In this document: one piece after another, positions 11,688 to 23,812 of the stretch
How positions within the stretch are numbered: the stretch's first letter is position 1
How the letters are laid out: each line of letters starts with the position of its first letter
Assembly: GCA_001599755.1 (NCBI GenBank)
Contig: BCHX01000009.1
Location: forward strand, 620,001-684,000
Reading direction: 5' to 3'
Length of the DNA: 64,000 nt
From: Gliomastix tumulicola
Taxonomy: Eukaryota > Ascomycota > Sordariomycetes > Hypocreales > Bionectriaceae
The notes under the pieces: model-generated
What the model saw: the letters and a program-made list of their open reading frames with translations, nothing else
What the model was told of the DNA's origin: nothing
Databases searched by the model: none
Program-made: the position numbers and the translations under genes

Positions 11688-12312
11688 ATGGGAGGCTGCC
11701 AATCATGCCTCGGTCGACGTGAGAGCACTAGCTACCGTGAGGTAAGTTGCGAGCTACACGAGCGCATTGTTCTAGATTCTGACAAAGGCTAGGACGAGGA
11801 GGATCGCCTCCTGTACGACGAGGCGAATGGCATGGGCTATGGTAGTTTTGGGGAAGGCATCAACGGCGAGAACGATACGGTCGAAACGCAGAGAGAGAAC
11901 GAGGCAATCCAGAACGTCGTCGCCAAGACGTCACAGTAGGTTCTTCGAGACCATCGCCACCAAGAGATCGTGCTGACATCGGGGTAGCAACATGGTCGAT
12001 GTGTTCGAGATCGCGCCCCAGACCACGGGTCCTCCAGGCCCCTCCGCGCACTTCGCATACGCCGGACAAGGCGCCCGCCTCGCAAGATACCAGCGTCTAG
12101 TCTCGAAGCTAGGCGTCAACGACGACAGCCTCCAAGCCGGGATCCGAGTCGGCTGGCTCCCAGACGACGATACGACCGATGCGAACCAAGAGCAGGCGAC
12201 GAGCCTCAAAACACTCGACGGGGACGATGGCGCATTAGTCGGAACATTCGCAGATGCGGCGGCGGCGGCGGCAGCGGCAGGACCAAGCCCAAACTCGACG
12301 ATACGGTCGTAG
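11688..12312 (+). CDS. LAMTOR1/Meh1-like lipid-anchored Ragulator (EGO) subunit
   Basis: Small adaptor of 173 aa that would anchor the Rag-GTPase/TORC1 platform to the vacuole membrane. Three exons (11688-11741, 11793-11935, 11988-12312) with introns of 51 and 52 nt. The N terminus MGGCQSCLGRR has Gly2 for myristoylation and Cys4/Cys7 for palmitoylation, as in LAMTOR1. Next comes an acidic EDEEDRLLYDE stretch, then a helical segment ending in VVAKTSHNMVDVFEI, which matches the LAMTOR1 pattern of a helix followed by AKT-N-IDV. A YAGQGARLARYQRLVSKL helix follows. The C-terminal tail contains eight consecutive alanines and is species-specific in look. Family assignment rests on the lipidation motif plus the VVAKTSHNMVDV region. 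Other myristoylated small proteins are a weaker alternative. Confidence 0.78.
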
Positions 12313-13588
12313 TCGCAACTTCGTCCAGCGTCCACCCTCGCTCCCTCTGGACAGAGCGAGCGCCATCACATTGCCATCCGTGCAAACGATTTCCCTTTGT
12401 TACCCATGATACCCATATGTTGGCAGGCAACGATGGCATCGCAGAGCCCAAGGCTTTCAAAGTGGCTCACTGGAGAACGGGCTCCTTTAATTCTTTTCCT
12501 GCTCCCGCTTTGTCGCCCGTCGGCTTGAAGCGGGGAGTGGGTACTTGTATATCAAGGCCGAAGCAATCGATTTTCAAACCCATCCTTCTCCGACAACGCT
12601 CGCTCGAGACCTATGCTAGAAGAATTGCCTCGTCTTGCCTCCGTTCCATGACATACTGACCCCTCTCGCCAGCGATCCGCTGCTGGAACTCTGCCGGCCC
12701 TCGCCGATTTAGCTGGTGAGGGGTTTGCACAGCACCATCTATCCTCGACCCTATCTTCGCCCATTGAGCTGCGCACACGTACACGTATTGACTGTGGAGA
12801 AGGGCTTTAGCTCGGCTCTGGCCTCAAGTTAGCCGCCACGTCCGCCATGAACTGTGGCTCTTGGGGCCGGAGGAGGGAAGGGGCAAAATTGGCGATTTGG
12901 GACACGACAGCTTGCCACAGTGCTGGGTCGATGGATCCAAATACCACCGTGGGAGCCATCAGGAACTTCAGCCACTCGTCAGCTGACGGTACGCAGTGCT
13001 CGATGTTCCCAGGAGGGGCCCGTCTCAAGCTGTACTGGGGGGTTTTCCAGCAGCTGGGTGCATGAGCCATGCGGGCATCCCAGGTCACATGCTTCTGGCA
13101 GCGTCTGATGCAATGGGAGCCCTGGCGAATCCAGACTACAGCACGTCCTGACGTCTGTATGTGGACAAGTCGTCCCGCTTTCCTCGGGAGGAAGGCTGCA
13201 CCCAAAGGACGACCCAAAGGACGACCCAAAGGACAGCGCAGAGCCCCTCTTGATCGTGGTACGCAAAAGCCACAAGCCCAATTGCCGCTGTTCAGCAAAG
13301 TAACTAATCTGAATTCATTGCCAAGGCAGCTAACTAAGGGAGTCAAGATCATCAGACCCCAAGAGCATAGTCATATCCGTTTCCGTTCCCATCAAACAAA
13401 AGAAGTTGTACATATCCTTGCGGTTCCTGGTTCCTCCTGGCGCGCGGGACTTGGGGCCTAATCATCGCCTCGGTCGCTGGTTTCCGTCACTGGCCTTTGC
13501 ATCGCCATTTCCGTTGACCGTTCTGTTCACCGTCCCGCTGCCGTGTCACACGTACTGTGGGCCGTGGGCCGCGTTGCGTATCCCAGGC
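12313..13588. other. Intergenic region with a 12-bp tandem repeat
   Basis: No gene was recognised. A minus-strand open frame at 12807-13352 (181 codons) lacks a known domain and lies over a tandem repeat; it is listed among the rejected items. The minus-strand end of this stretch is probably the 3' UTR of the gene at 13681-14019. Confidence 0.45.
13201..13236. repeat. 12-bp tandem repeat, three copies
   Basis: Three head-to-tail copies of CCCAAAGGACGA, the last one diverging at its end. The unit length is a multiple of three, so it would give a Gly-Arg-Pro-Leu repeat if the minus strand were translated, but coding is not supported. Confidence 0.85.
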
Positions 13589-13680
13589 TCACTATGTCTT
13601 GTTAGCCGCAGGTGGTCTCGTTGACTCTTTGCGGAGCCACTGTGTTCCTTGGCCTTGCCATTGGCTTTGCCATTGGGTCT

Positions 13681-14019
13681 TCATACCTGCCCGAGAGACC
13701 GTAGTCTGGCTTCGTGCTCCTTCATCATGCGATCGAGGTGGGCGTAAACATCATGCATCTCGGCCGTTGTTCGCTCAATCGTCGCGGGCTTCCCACCCTC
13801 GCGCTCCCAGCGCTCAACGTCGCGGTACATCTTGCTATAGCGACGCTGCTTCTTCTCGATATCCTGGCAAAGCTTGCAGACGTTGGGGTCTGGCTTTGTC
13901 TCGTAGACAAGCTTGAGGCCGCATGTCTCTCCCATGCGGTACTCCTTGGGGCACTGCTGACGGAAGTGGCCCCAGCGCCAGTTGCCACACGTCCAGCGTG
14001 TCTGGTCAAAATAGCACAT
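13681..14019 (-). CDS. Small conserved fungal protein with paired Cys motifs, unknown function
   Basis: About 111-112 aa from the start MCYFDQTRWTCGNWRWG. An in-frame Met 17 codons upstream (14070) is possible but its leader looks non-coding. Cys residues are spaced through CGNWRWGHFRQQC, TCGLKL and CKLCQDIEKK, suggesting a small zinc- or disulfide-stabilised fold, followed by a basic, helical C-terminal half (RRYSKMYRDVERWE). I recall similar short proteins opening with MC-x-D and a WRWG-type motif in many filamentous fungi, all unnamed. Unspliced, the frame ends at 13681. However, a good intron (13592-13686: GTATGA donor, CTAAC branch, CATAG acceptor) begins just before that stop. Splicing puts a TGA at 13591-13589 immediately after the junction, removing only the final Val. 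Confidence 0.65.
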   Translation of the reverse strand: MCYFDQTRWTCGNWRWGHFRQQCPKEYRMGETCGLKLVYETKPDPNVCKLCQDIEKKQRRYSKMYRDVERWEREGGKPATIERTTAEMHDVYAHLDRMMKEHEARLRSLGQV

Positions 14020-14216
14020 GGTGTCGGACGGTCGGATTCGGACGTTCTTGGTTCTTGGTATGCTAAGCACCCTGCTAGTGTTAGCCGGCAGGTTCCCTCA
14101 TTCGGAGCACGACAGGCTGGTGGTCTCTGTTTTCATTCGTCCCACACCCCTGGCGATATTCGGCGATCTCCTCTACCTCCTTCGAGGACGGGCGAGCAAA
14201 GAGACAAGGAAGGGGG

Positions 14217-14220
<4 letters not shown>

Positions 14221-14248
<28 letters not shown>
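14221..14248. repeat. (GA)14 microsatellite
   Basis: Uninterrupted GA dinucleotide run of 28 nt, about 200 nt upstream of the minus-strand small Cys-containing gene, where it would read as a CT-rich promoter or leader tract. Confidence 0.9.
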
Positions 14249-14252
<4 letters not shown>

Positions 14253-17200
14253 AGATGGTGCGACGACCATCGACACGTACCCGTATCGTGCAACGGCAGA
14301 TCAACAAGTTCGGCTCCGATGCGATGCAGCCGAGAGAGGATGTTCCGAGTGCGTGCCTGCGCTTACGACGGCAACCGATGTGGTGGTATCGACTCTTTTC
14401 TGGGAATCTGAGCGGCTTCTGACTTGAAGGGAACCTTGAATTGAGTGTCGAGTGAGTTTCATCGAGACCTCATCACGACTTACTCGAGTTGTCAGCCCCA
14501 ACTTATATCTACCCGATCAGAATCCCTCTCCCTCTCTCTCTCTCTGTTTTGATCGCCGCCCTGGCTGCCACCTGTTGCTGTTACCATTTCCCATTTTGTG
14601 GGACTCCATGACCGGCCCAACAGTTCATTATCCATGGAGCAAGCCAACAGACAGTCGATTATCGCCGTGCTGGCTGCGTCCTGCAGGACGAAAACGATGC
14701 TGAGATGCGTGGGTTGGGCATCCTTACCTCAACCCCTTGGCCTTAGGAGACGTCCACCTACTCTTCCTGCACGCCACTCCACACCCTCTGCTGGGCCGAT
14801 GACACCCCCCTCCTTCCCCCATGTTGTGGCCCTTTTCACGGCCTCTGGGTCGTTCCTGGGTCGCCGGACGGGGGGGAGGGGGAGGGGAGATGGCCACGAC
14901 AGCGGCCCTCAATCTTGTCCCTGCAGCGTACACGCTCCCCTGTCCCTGGGATTCATTTTCCATGTACGACGTGCCATTGAGGTCTGGCTGCTACGCAGAG
15001 GGATGGCACACCTGGCGCAATGGTTGTGCCACTGTGTGGGCATGTGACCTCCCACGTATTCAACAGTGACTGGTGTCTGGTCAACGCCAACGCCAACGTC
15101 AACGCTGCTTGCGCTTGCTGCAGCATCTACGGCATGCAGGACAGACCGCTGTCTGCAGCGGTTGCCAGCAAGGCCGGCCGTCATCCTCTCCCTCTCCCTC
15201 TCCCTCTCCCGCTCCCTTTCGGAGACTTGCAATTCATATCTGCACGAGAAGCCCAATATCCCTTCCCCTCGTCGCTGCCTGACTGGCTGGAGAGCTCGTG
15301 CTCTCGAAGCTCTCTGTAAGTGTGCACCAAGAGCCGGGGTTCCCTCCTCCCAAAGCACACAGACGACCCCCATGCGCATCCGCCACACACCGCCGAGAGC
15401 CTGCGGGCATTACATTGCAGGCTAGAGCACTAGACAAGGACTCCTGGCCTTGGATAAGGCGACTCGATCTGCGGCCGCTGTGGGTCTCGATGGTTCGTCC
15501 CGGAGATGGACAAGTGTCAAGGGAAGAAAGACCATCCCGGTCCTGACTACGATGGACGAGCCCTCCCCAGTGTCAAATCCGGTGAAAGACAGGCGTCTGA
15601 TTCGTCCACTCCCCTCCAACCGGTGGGTGTTGCTCTTTTCTTCCCCAGGCGGCCGTGGGTGGGACTTTGGCCTGCCAAGACCACTCTCTCCTCCGTGTCC
15701 AGAGATGAGGCTTTCCAGCCCCCTCTTTCGCCTAATAGTCTCCGATCAGAGAGCTCATCTGCAGGCATGGTGCTAATCGACGTGAGCACTGGTCTATCTA
15801 CGGCACTAAGGCAGGACAAGACTTAGCTCTTGGGCACCGATGGCTAAACGGCCGTTACCCGACCAGGCAGATCCAGGCCGGCCCCAGCATCAGGGAGTCT
15901 CGGGCTGCTGAACAGCCGGAGAATTGCCTGCCCTTTGTCCCTGTGGCCAAGGAGGCAATCCTGTCGTTGGTCTGTCTGTCTGCTACTGGTGCTGCTAGTG
16001 CTGCTGCTGCTGTGCCCAGCAAGTATGGCAGGCTTAGGTCATCGCTGACTATAGGGCTCACCGTGTTCCCTGACAGCTGTTCGTACAGGGAACGCACAGC
16101 TCCATGCCGGCAGCACTGGATCACTGCGTGGACTCTGCACATACCATACACTGCAGGTTGACTGAGCTGACCCACCCATCACGATCGGCACAGATGATTG
16201 GCTTGGGAAAGCTTCCTCAGTGATGATCTTGGCCCAGCCAGCAAACGAGGATGAGGCCCGGCAGTTTGCCTCTGATACGAAAGAGCCAGGTCTATCAAAG
16301 GGGGCGACGGAGATTATGATAGCGAGAAGACGAGAGACTCAGGACGACGACGACGTGGCAAGCCTTGTCTGGTCGAATGGAAGCCCATGGCTCAGAGCCC
16401 GGATGGTTTGCCTATCGTGTCCTAGGCCACCGCCTGCGTTTCAATTACGCCTTTCCCTTTTCCGAACCTCGTCAGACAAGCATGATCCCAGCTATCAATC
16501 AACTCACCACCCCGTGACCAGGGTCCCTGCTACAGGTGCTCTGGGATGGGGATGGGATGGGGATGGGATATAGAGCTGTAACGAGGGAGGGAGGGAGGGA
16601 GGGACAGCTATCAATCACGCCACGAGCGCCGAATCCCGACACCGAGACGAGGTGCCAGCGCTGCTCCTCCGTACTTACTTCTATATCCGGCAGCTCTCGA
16701 GTGATCAGAGGGCAAAACGATAGACCGCGCCACCGATGTGAGTCAACGGAAGCAAGGGAGGTGCATCCGACGGCCTCTGATTGATCAGGGGAACTGCAGC
16801 CGTGACGCACGATGCGGTGTCTGATGGTGTGTAGGTGCTGACCGCCCACTCCTTTCGAGGGAGCAGCGTGGCCTCGCACGGAACCCAGAACATGTGAATG
16901 GATGCAGAAGTGCGTCGACAACCACCAGGAGGCGCCACGGCGAGCTGCAGCCAGCAGAGGCACCCCCGCGCGCATGAGGTTGGGTGCCCGTGGTCAGACA
17001 TGCAAGCAGCGTTCCAGAATAAGCCCGCATGGAGCTGGTTTCTTTTTTTTTTTTTTGCCACGACGACGCGGCTTGAGCTGCTGCTCCCCACGCCACGCCC
17101 CCCTCCCTTCCCCGGTGTTCAGCAGCAGAAGTCTGTATCTGCGTGGTGAATCGAGCGAGACGATGCTACTGTTGCCTTCACGTGGACACACACACATCCT

Positions 17201-17881
17201 CTTGTCGTCGTGCCTCCTGACTGCAGATTCGAAGCGGTGAGCTATGCGGTGTCGTTGATATTGGGTGGTATGAAGGGAAAGGGGGGAGGGGAGTGTGACT
17301 CCAGCAGGGAACTCAAATCCAAGAGAGGTGTGTGTGTATATGTGATTCCTGTACATCAGGAGACAGGGATGAGAGGGGAAGAGGGGGGTGTGAGGCAGCA
17401 GGACAGCCTGCTATATTGCATGACCCCAACAACTGCAGGATACGTTTCTGCGTTACATGGCCGCGAAAACGGGCCAAAAAAAATCAGGCTGTACGTGCGT
17501 GTGCAGGCGTTGCCGGTACGAGGATAGGCCCGGCCAGCCACCCACGGATTCGGAAATGTTGGCAATTCGGGGGTGGGTGAGACATAAAAAAATATTAAAT
17601 AAAAAAAAAGAAGGAACCCTTGTCCTGAGCAGGCAGGAATTGGCACTATCTTGATGAGTTGGCAATGCTGGTATCGGGAGATGGCTTCATTGGTCATCAC
17701 ATCGAGACCCTCCCTCCCTCCTCCCCTCCTGGCTCCCTGGAGGCGGGGGCTCGGATGAGCAGTGAGCAAACACGGCACAAGGGGGACAGACATCACGGAT
17801 ATTTCAGGCATCAATTGAGTACCGTTCTTTGGGCTATCGAGGTCTGGTCCCAGGAGAGATCGAGTAGGAGGGAGGGGAAGC

Positions 17882-17903
17882 AGCAGCAGCAGCAGCAGCA
17901 GCA
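17882..17903. repeat. (CAG)n microsatellite
   Basis: Run of about seven CAG triplets in the gene-poor region, not within a supported gene. Confidence 0.8.
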
Positions 17904-18933
17904 GGGAAAGAAAGCGGAGAGTCCCACGACAAGCGACCCTGCGTCAGGTAGGCTGTGGGCTCTCTCTCTCTCGGAGAAGAAGGGCGGTGTTTGTTTGCCC
18001 CCCTCCGAGTCATTTCCTCCGCTCATTGTCGAACATGCTCAGCGAGCTGGTGCTTCCCTTGAGCCACTCGGGGATGCACAATAGCGAGCCTTGTTTAGAA
18101 TGGGGAGGGCCGCCTGCCAAGTTGGCCTCGATGGCCGCAGCCAAGGAGACCTGACCTGCGTCTCTGTTTTTGTTTTGGCCGCCGCCTTACCAGCTGCGAC
18201 AAGGCGAGCCAAGCTTGCGCGCGCGTTCTGGACCCGCCGGCGGGCAATCGTACTTTATCTCCCGTGCCTTTTTTTTTTTCTCTCTTTTCTACACTTTGTG
18301 GTCCACCTGCTCTGTGATATCTCGACGACAGAGTCTCTTCTTGAAACGACTCGGACGACGTTCCAGTGAGGGGGAGAACTGAACTGCCCATGACTACTGG
18401 TAGTAGTTAGTCAGCGGCAGTGGAGAGGAAGCTGATGCCATGCTCTAATCCTCGGTCCAGCACGGGCCGTGCCGTTTTTAGTCCCCTGGACGCGAACGGA
18501 TTCTTCTGCTGCCGTCCAGGCTGTCATGTCAGTTCCTACCTGAGTGAGTCTAGGCAGGACTCGCAGATCGAGGGCCTTGACGCAATGGCGAGCTCACTCA
18601 TCTGCAAAATCCTGCTCTTTGAGTTGAGAAGTCTGAGTGCATCATCGGGTCTGACACGGACTCGACCAGGTGGTGAGAGTTGATCTCTCGCAGGGGGGCA
18701 CGACGGAGAACGATTTAAATCCTCAGGTCCAGGGGTAGTAGTATTAATCGATGATTGCTGCCCAGCGGGTCCCCGTTTTTTTGGTCCGGGAAGACAGTCC
18801 TTGTCGAGCCGGGGGACGGACATTGGATGAAAGAAGAGAAAAGCGCGATTGACGCGACGCGCGCGCGCGGTGTCTGGCCTGGCTTTGGTGACATTTGCTA
18901 GGTCGTTTTGGATCCGGGCCGGGGCCGGGTCGG

Positions 18934-18956
18934 CCGCCGCCGCCGCCGCCGCCGGA
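18934..18956. repeat. (CCG)n microsatellite
   Basis: Run of CCG/GCC triplets within GC-rich intergenic DNA; no coding context is supported. Confidence 0.8.
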
Positions 18957-21053
18957 CGCCAGAGTCTGGCTAATATCTCTCTCAGCCTTGGAGAAGAGGG
19001 CAACCGGACCAACCATTTTGCGCTGCGTGCGCTGGAATTGCCGTTCTGGCTCTGGCCTGCTGTCAACGTGGGGGGGGAAGAGGTGAGTTGTCGACGCCTG
19101 ACACAGGGGGAGGGCAGCCTCTCTGCGCTGTGACATATGATGTGATGGGATGCGACACGGTGCATGAGAAGATGGCCGTCACAATGCGGCCCGTGGCCCA
19201 GGGTGGGTGAGATGAGGAGAGAGAGGAAGAGGCAGCAGGGTTGTTGCTCGCTAACTACGGACTGGGGTCTGTCTACTGTTTGGTCTCTCGCGCACGGTTA
19301 CGACGTTCGTGGCGGGCATGAGATCGGCAACTTGGGACAGGGAGCGTGCGTGTGCGGGGTTTCGCGATGCCGTCATTCGTCTTGCTTCACACAGTCTCAT
19401 CTCATCAGGGTGTCTGGGAGTGAGGAGGGCATGGCGTGCAGTCTGCAATCGGGGAGTTGTGGCCTGGTTGGGCTGCATGGCATGGACCAGCCTTGTGACT
19501 GCTGCTGGGGTGGTGCGCATGCATCCATCCATCGACGAGTACAGATATGCAACGGAGATCCCCAAACCGCAACTCAAGCAGGTATAATTAGGCAAGGACG
19601 CGGATGCGAGGTGAGCTGTCTCCCTGTTGGTTTTCGTGTTGGGTGTTGTTAGCGACGCTCCACGAGGCTCGGCAGTTGCCTTGTGACCTTGTGATAGCGA
19701 TCTCCAGGGGCAGGAGCGAAAACGACACGTCAGTGGCACACACCTTCGGTATGGCTGCCCAATGAGAGGGGAAGCGTGCCTGGACGGGACCTGGAGACGG
19801 GAGATGGGGATTGGGAGCCTTGTCCTGGTGGTAGGTAGTCGCTGGGGGGGGGTAACTCCCTTGTTAGTAGGGGGCCTGTTAGTTCTGCTGGCTGCTTACT
19901 AGTAGGCTGGTGATGGGAATTGAGGGAGGGATGAATGTGCCTCAGGTGGGTGACGTGGCAGCCACAGCCAGGCAGTCCGGTCGCGCATTTGCCGTTCCCG
20001 TCGTCAATTGCAGCAGCAGTGCCTTATCGTTATGCAATATGTCTCAATGGTATTGACCAGGCTGCTTCGCTAATAATAAATGTCCAGTGCCTGCAGATGG
20101 CGGCCGTGGTGGACGAATGAGCGCTGCCCGTTCCCAGGTCACCTTTTCTGGAGGTCAGCTCACTGGCACTGGCACTGCCACCTCCACTAATAAATTCACG
20201 CTTTCACGGGGGGGAGAAGTCACAAGGCCAGCGGTCACCACAAATCGAATAGGCCCCACATGGTCTCCAGGCGACAGTGGACCCTCCCTCCGATTTGTTT
20301 GCCCTCTAACTCGCCCTGTGACTTGCGTGACGCGCCCTGTGACTCGCCATCAGTCCGCTGAAACACGCGAGATTAGTGGCTGAGTCTGCTGGAAGGGCAG
20401 CACATGGATGGGCAGCCTGACGCCCTCTGCTCTCCCCGTTGCATCATCATTCCCGCTCCCCGTCTCCTTGTCTTGTTTCTCATGCGCTCATCTCTCCTTC
20501 ATGCGTCCATTATTATCATGCGTTCTTCCTTTCATGACTTGCCCTCCCTGATGATTCTACTCTGACTTGATTGTTTCTGGAAGATTACACCGTTCCCCTC
20601 GAACAAGCAGCCTATCATAGCGAGCGAGACACGACGGGGTGGTTCGCGAACAGGCTCCCAGTTCCAGGGTAACTTCGCGACCGTCCCGCGACCTCCTCCA
20701 TCCATCCATTACGTGGCGATCTATCTCTCTGCCTGCGTCCTGCATCTGGCGTGACTTCGTATCCCATCATCGTCACGTCCTTCTCGCGTTCTGTTTATTG
20801 ATTTAATCCTTCTTCTTCTGCTTCTGTCTGCCTACTTAATTATTCCATTTCCAGCCGCCAAGTGACACACCCAGTTCGCTGGCAATCAATCAATCAATCA
20901 GTCCCGTCAGTCAGTTAGTGGGGGGGCGCGGCGCGGCGAACAGAAGTACGGGCATCACAACCAACAACCAGCGGACCCCAACAAGCTCGCCCCCGTGATT
21001 TTCTCAAGGGAGGAGGGCGACAAGCTGAGGAAGAAGAATCGAGATACGCAGGG

Positions 21054-22339
21054 ATGGAGAACGACGACCAGCTCATCGCGCAGACGCGCCATCTCGCCGT
21101 CACAGGCGTCGTGTCGGATCCTCCTGCATCCGGATCTCCTGCTGCAGCTGCTGCCGCCTCTGTTCCTGCGTCGATGATGGCGGCGGCGGCGGCGGCGGCG
21201 GCGGGCGCAGCGACCGCGGCCGGGTGTGGCGATAGTCACAAGAGTGCTGCTGGTGCTAGTGCTGCTGTTGGTGATGATTATGGGAACAGACCTGGACCTG
21301 GTCCTGGTCCTGGCGCTGGTGATGCCACCGGCAACGCGGATGGCCACTACGGACTCGGTGGGGAGGAGGACAGAGGTGTTCGTCTCGGCAGATCCACTGT
21401 GGTCGCAGCTCTGGGGACCGCCGCTGGTGCCCGACCGGTGGGGGAGGAGCTCGAGGACTGTCTCGTTGGCGAGGCTGGCGCCGAGTCTCTGTCGTCATCT
21501 GTCGTCTGGTCGCCACGGCCTCCTGCTCCTGCTGCTGCTGCTGCTGCTGTTGCTGCTGATGCTCCCCTCGAGAGGCTGCCTGTCGAGGTGCTCTTCCACA
21601 TCATGGGCTTCCTCGACGTCAACGACCTGCTCTCTGCGTCTCGGGTACGGATCCCACTACCCCCCCCCCCGGTTGATCTTGATCTTGGACTATGTGAATG
21701 TGACTTGCTGACTGCTGCCATTGTTTGTTACTATCGAATTAGACCAGCCACCACCTCCGCAGCATCTCGCTCACGCCGCTCCTCCACGTCTACCGTCTGC
21801 AGCGCACGCGTGTCATCCTGCCACCCCTGCTGTGGTCGCCCTCGCGCCCGTCTCTCGCCGACCTCATCGCCCGCTCCATCTTCCTGACGCAGACCACCGT
21901 CGTGTCGCGGCGGCTGGCTAGAAGTCTGGTCTCGATCCGCCTCGCGCGCCGGCTGGCTGCGCGCCCCTCCCCCGAGACCCTTGCCGAACGGGCGGTGCTC
22001 CCCAGGGAGTGTCTGCCGCCCAGCCCGGAGGATGATCATCACCGCAGCAGCAGCTCCGGCGAGGAGGAGGCTAGTAGTAGCGGCGGCGGCGGCAAGCGGA
22101 GGACGCGGACGCGGATGCGGACGACCATGGTCTCGCCGGCGCTCGTGCAGCAAAAGAGGCGCGTTGAGCGCGAGAGGATCAAGGACGGGCTGCGGCGCTG
22201 GGTCGGCGCTCAGTGGCTGCGCGCCGTCAGGGAGAAGGGCGAGAGCGTGCGGCGGCGGGAGGAGAGCTGTGGCGTCGGGAGGGTGTGGCGGCTGACGAGG
22301 TTCTGGGAGCGGGTAAGTCGCGGGGAGGCGGTACTATAA
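21054..22339 (+). CDS. F-box protein, Ala-rich N terminus
   Basis: Probable substrate-recognition subunit of an SCF ubiquitin ligase, binding Skp1 through its F-box. Two exons (21054-21644, 21743-22339) give 395 aa. The N-terminal 170 residues are low complexity, with alanine runs (GCG-type repeats near 21179 and CTG-type repeats near 21530) and a Pro-Gly stretch. The F-box LERLPVEVLFHIMGFLDVND starts near residue 177 and is split by the 98-nt intron right after DLLSASR; exon 2 continues with TSHHLRSISLTPLLHVYRLQ. The rest is basic and helical, ending in WRLTRFWERVSRGEAVL. Before the stop there is a GTAAGT, so the last residues could be replaced by a further splice (possible acceptor near 22345). 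No WD40 or LRR repeats are seen, so the substrate is unknown. Confidence 0.82.
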
Positions 22340-22602
22340 TAAGGCAGTTGAATATGGGGGGTTCGGTTCATCAAGCTCTGCTGGTCAGACGCCTTGACTT
22401 GTCTTTTTGGGATTTCGGGGATTGGATTTTTGTTTTCTTTGATTTGAGCACGTCTTGGGGTTATTTGATTTTTGGCATGTCTGTCGCATCAGTTGCGTTA
22501 TGCTTGGAACAGCTTGATTATACACTAGTAGACAGCAATGATATTTATACAAGACTCCAGGCTTCCACGCTCGAGGACCGTCGTCCCGGCCGGAAGCCTC
22601 TC

Positions 22603-23564
22603 CTAGCTGCGACCTGCCACGCCTGTCCGGAATCGGAAGCCGTCCCAGTCGTCGTCCTCGCCCTCATCAGAGTCGTCCTCGTCCTCGTCTTCCTCGACCA
22701 CGGCCTCGTTCTCCTTCTCCGCTGCCAGTACGGGCCGCTGCTGAGGCTTCCCGCCCTCGTGCGCGCCATGGCTCGCCGCCCGCTGCTTGAGCGCATCGCG
22801 CTGCTGCTTCAGCTTCGTCACCTTGGCCTCGAGGCTCTGCATCTCGTCAAACTCCTCCTCGAGCGCCCGCTGCGCGTCCTCCTTCTCGCCCTGCAGATCC
22901 GCCTCCCTCTGCGTCGTGCGCTTGCGTGGATCGCCGCCGTCGTCTGTCGCCTCGGCCTTGGCTCTTTCGGCGGCCTCAGCCTGCTCTGTGGTCATGGCGG
23001 GAGCGGATATCGTGGCCTCGGCGGCGTACTCTGTCGCGGCCATGTCTGCTTCAAAGGCGGCCCACTCGTCCTCGTCCACGGACTGTGCTGCTGGAGCCGC
23101 TGCCTGCTGCTTTCCCGCGGCTGCTGATGATGATGATGCAATCGGCTTCAACGGCGGGCCCGGGATGAGTGTGCTGGCCTGTCTCGAGGGCAACGTCGTG
23201 CTGTGCGTGCTCCCGCCGCCGTTGGTCGCAGACGATGAGGACGTGCCCCGCGGCGTCGCCGGCCGCGAGGGGATCTGCAGCTCGACGCCCTGCGACGGCG
23301 TTCCGGAGGACCGGCGCGTCATGGACGGCGGCGGGGGCGGCGGCGTGTGCGACATGTCTTTGAGACTGTCTGAGTCGGACAGGTCCGGGCGGCTGCGCTT
23401 CCTCCTGGACCGCGCCTGCGCGCTGGCGCCGTCGTCCTCGTTTTCTGCGTCGTCTGCGTGGTCGCCGTCGCGCATCTCCTCGTCCTCCTCGTCATCCTGG
23501 TGTTTTCTCTTGGCTGTTGTTGTTGCCGCTGGCGGCGTTTCGCTTTGTTGGTCCTGCCGCTGGG

Positions 23565-23596
<32 letters not shown>

Positions 23597-23781
23597 TCCA
23601 AGAGGGCGACGCGCTTGCGGTGGGACGCGCTCTGGATGTGCGAGTCCCAGAGGGCTTCTGTCTTGACGGGCTCGCGGCAGGCGGTGCAGAGGAGCTTGCC
23701 GGCGTCGGAGTAGCTGGCGTGGGCGTGCGTGATGCGGCGGGCTTCGCGCTGCTGCCGGAGGAGGGAGCGGGCGTCCGACAT
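22603..23781 (-). CDS. ZNF830 (CCDC16)-like C2H2 zinc finger protein
   Basis: Single-exon gene of 392 aa, a nuclear protein related to ZNF830/CCDC16, which in animals is linked to splicing and DNA-damage functions. ATG 23781 (MSDARSLLRQQREARR) was chosen over an upstream in-frame Met whose leader is a translated CTT repeat. A U1/matrin-type finger has Cys32, Cys35, His48 and His54 (C-x2-C-x12-H-x5-H). After it come a polyglutamine run (9 Gln), an acidic stretch with a basic SRRKRSRPD segment, Pro/Ser-rich linkers, a WAAFEADMA motif, a long coiled coil (about 290-350) and an acidic tail ending in WDGFRFRTGVAGRS. The finger plus C-terminal coiled coil and acidic WD-FRFRTG tail are the family hallmarks. 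It is convergent with the F-box gene and divergent from Med7. Confidence 0.82.
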
Positions 23782-23812
23782 GGCTGGGACTTGTATTTCT
23801 ACCTGGATACTT

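Larger units (their letters stand above)
14020..21053. other. 7-kb gene-poor, simple-repeat-rich region
   Basis: No frame longer than about 210 codons occurs and none shows a recognisable domain on either strand. The DNA holds many simple repeats: GA near 14221, CCCTCT near 15185, GGGAT near 16545, poly-T near 17043, CAG near 17882, CCG near 18935. The right-hand end is probably the promoter and leader of the F-box gene at 21054. There are no transposase or reverse transcriptase motifs. It may hold long leaders or non-coding transcripts. Confidence 0.5.

Noticed and set aside
12807..13352. Minus-strand open frame of 181 codons containing a GRPLG repeat
   Set aside because: No known domain, no splice-supported extension, and part of the frame is a 12-bp tandem repeat. 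It could be real but cannot be supported.
22213..23127. Plus-strand open frame of 304 codons crossing the F-box end and ZNF830-like gene
   Set aside because: It is an antisense/alternate-frame shadow: the minus-strand ZNF830-like frame has conserved finger and coiled-coil motifs.
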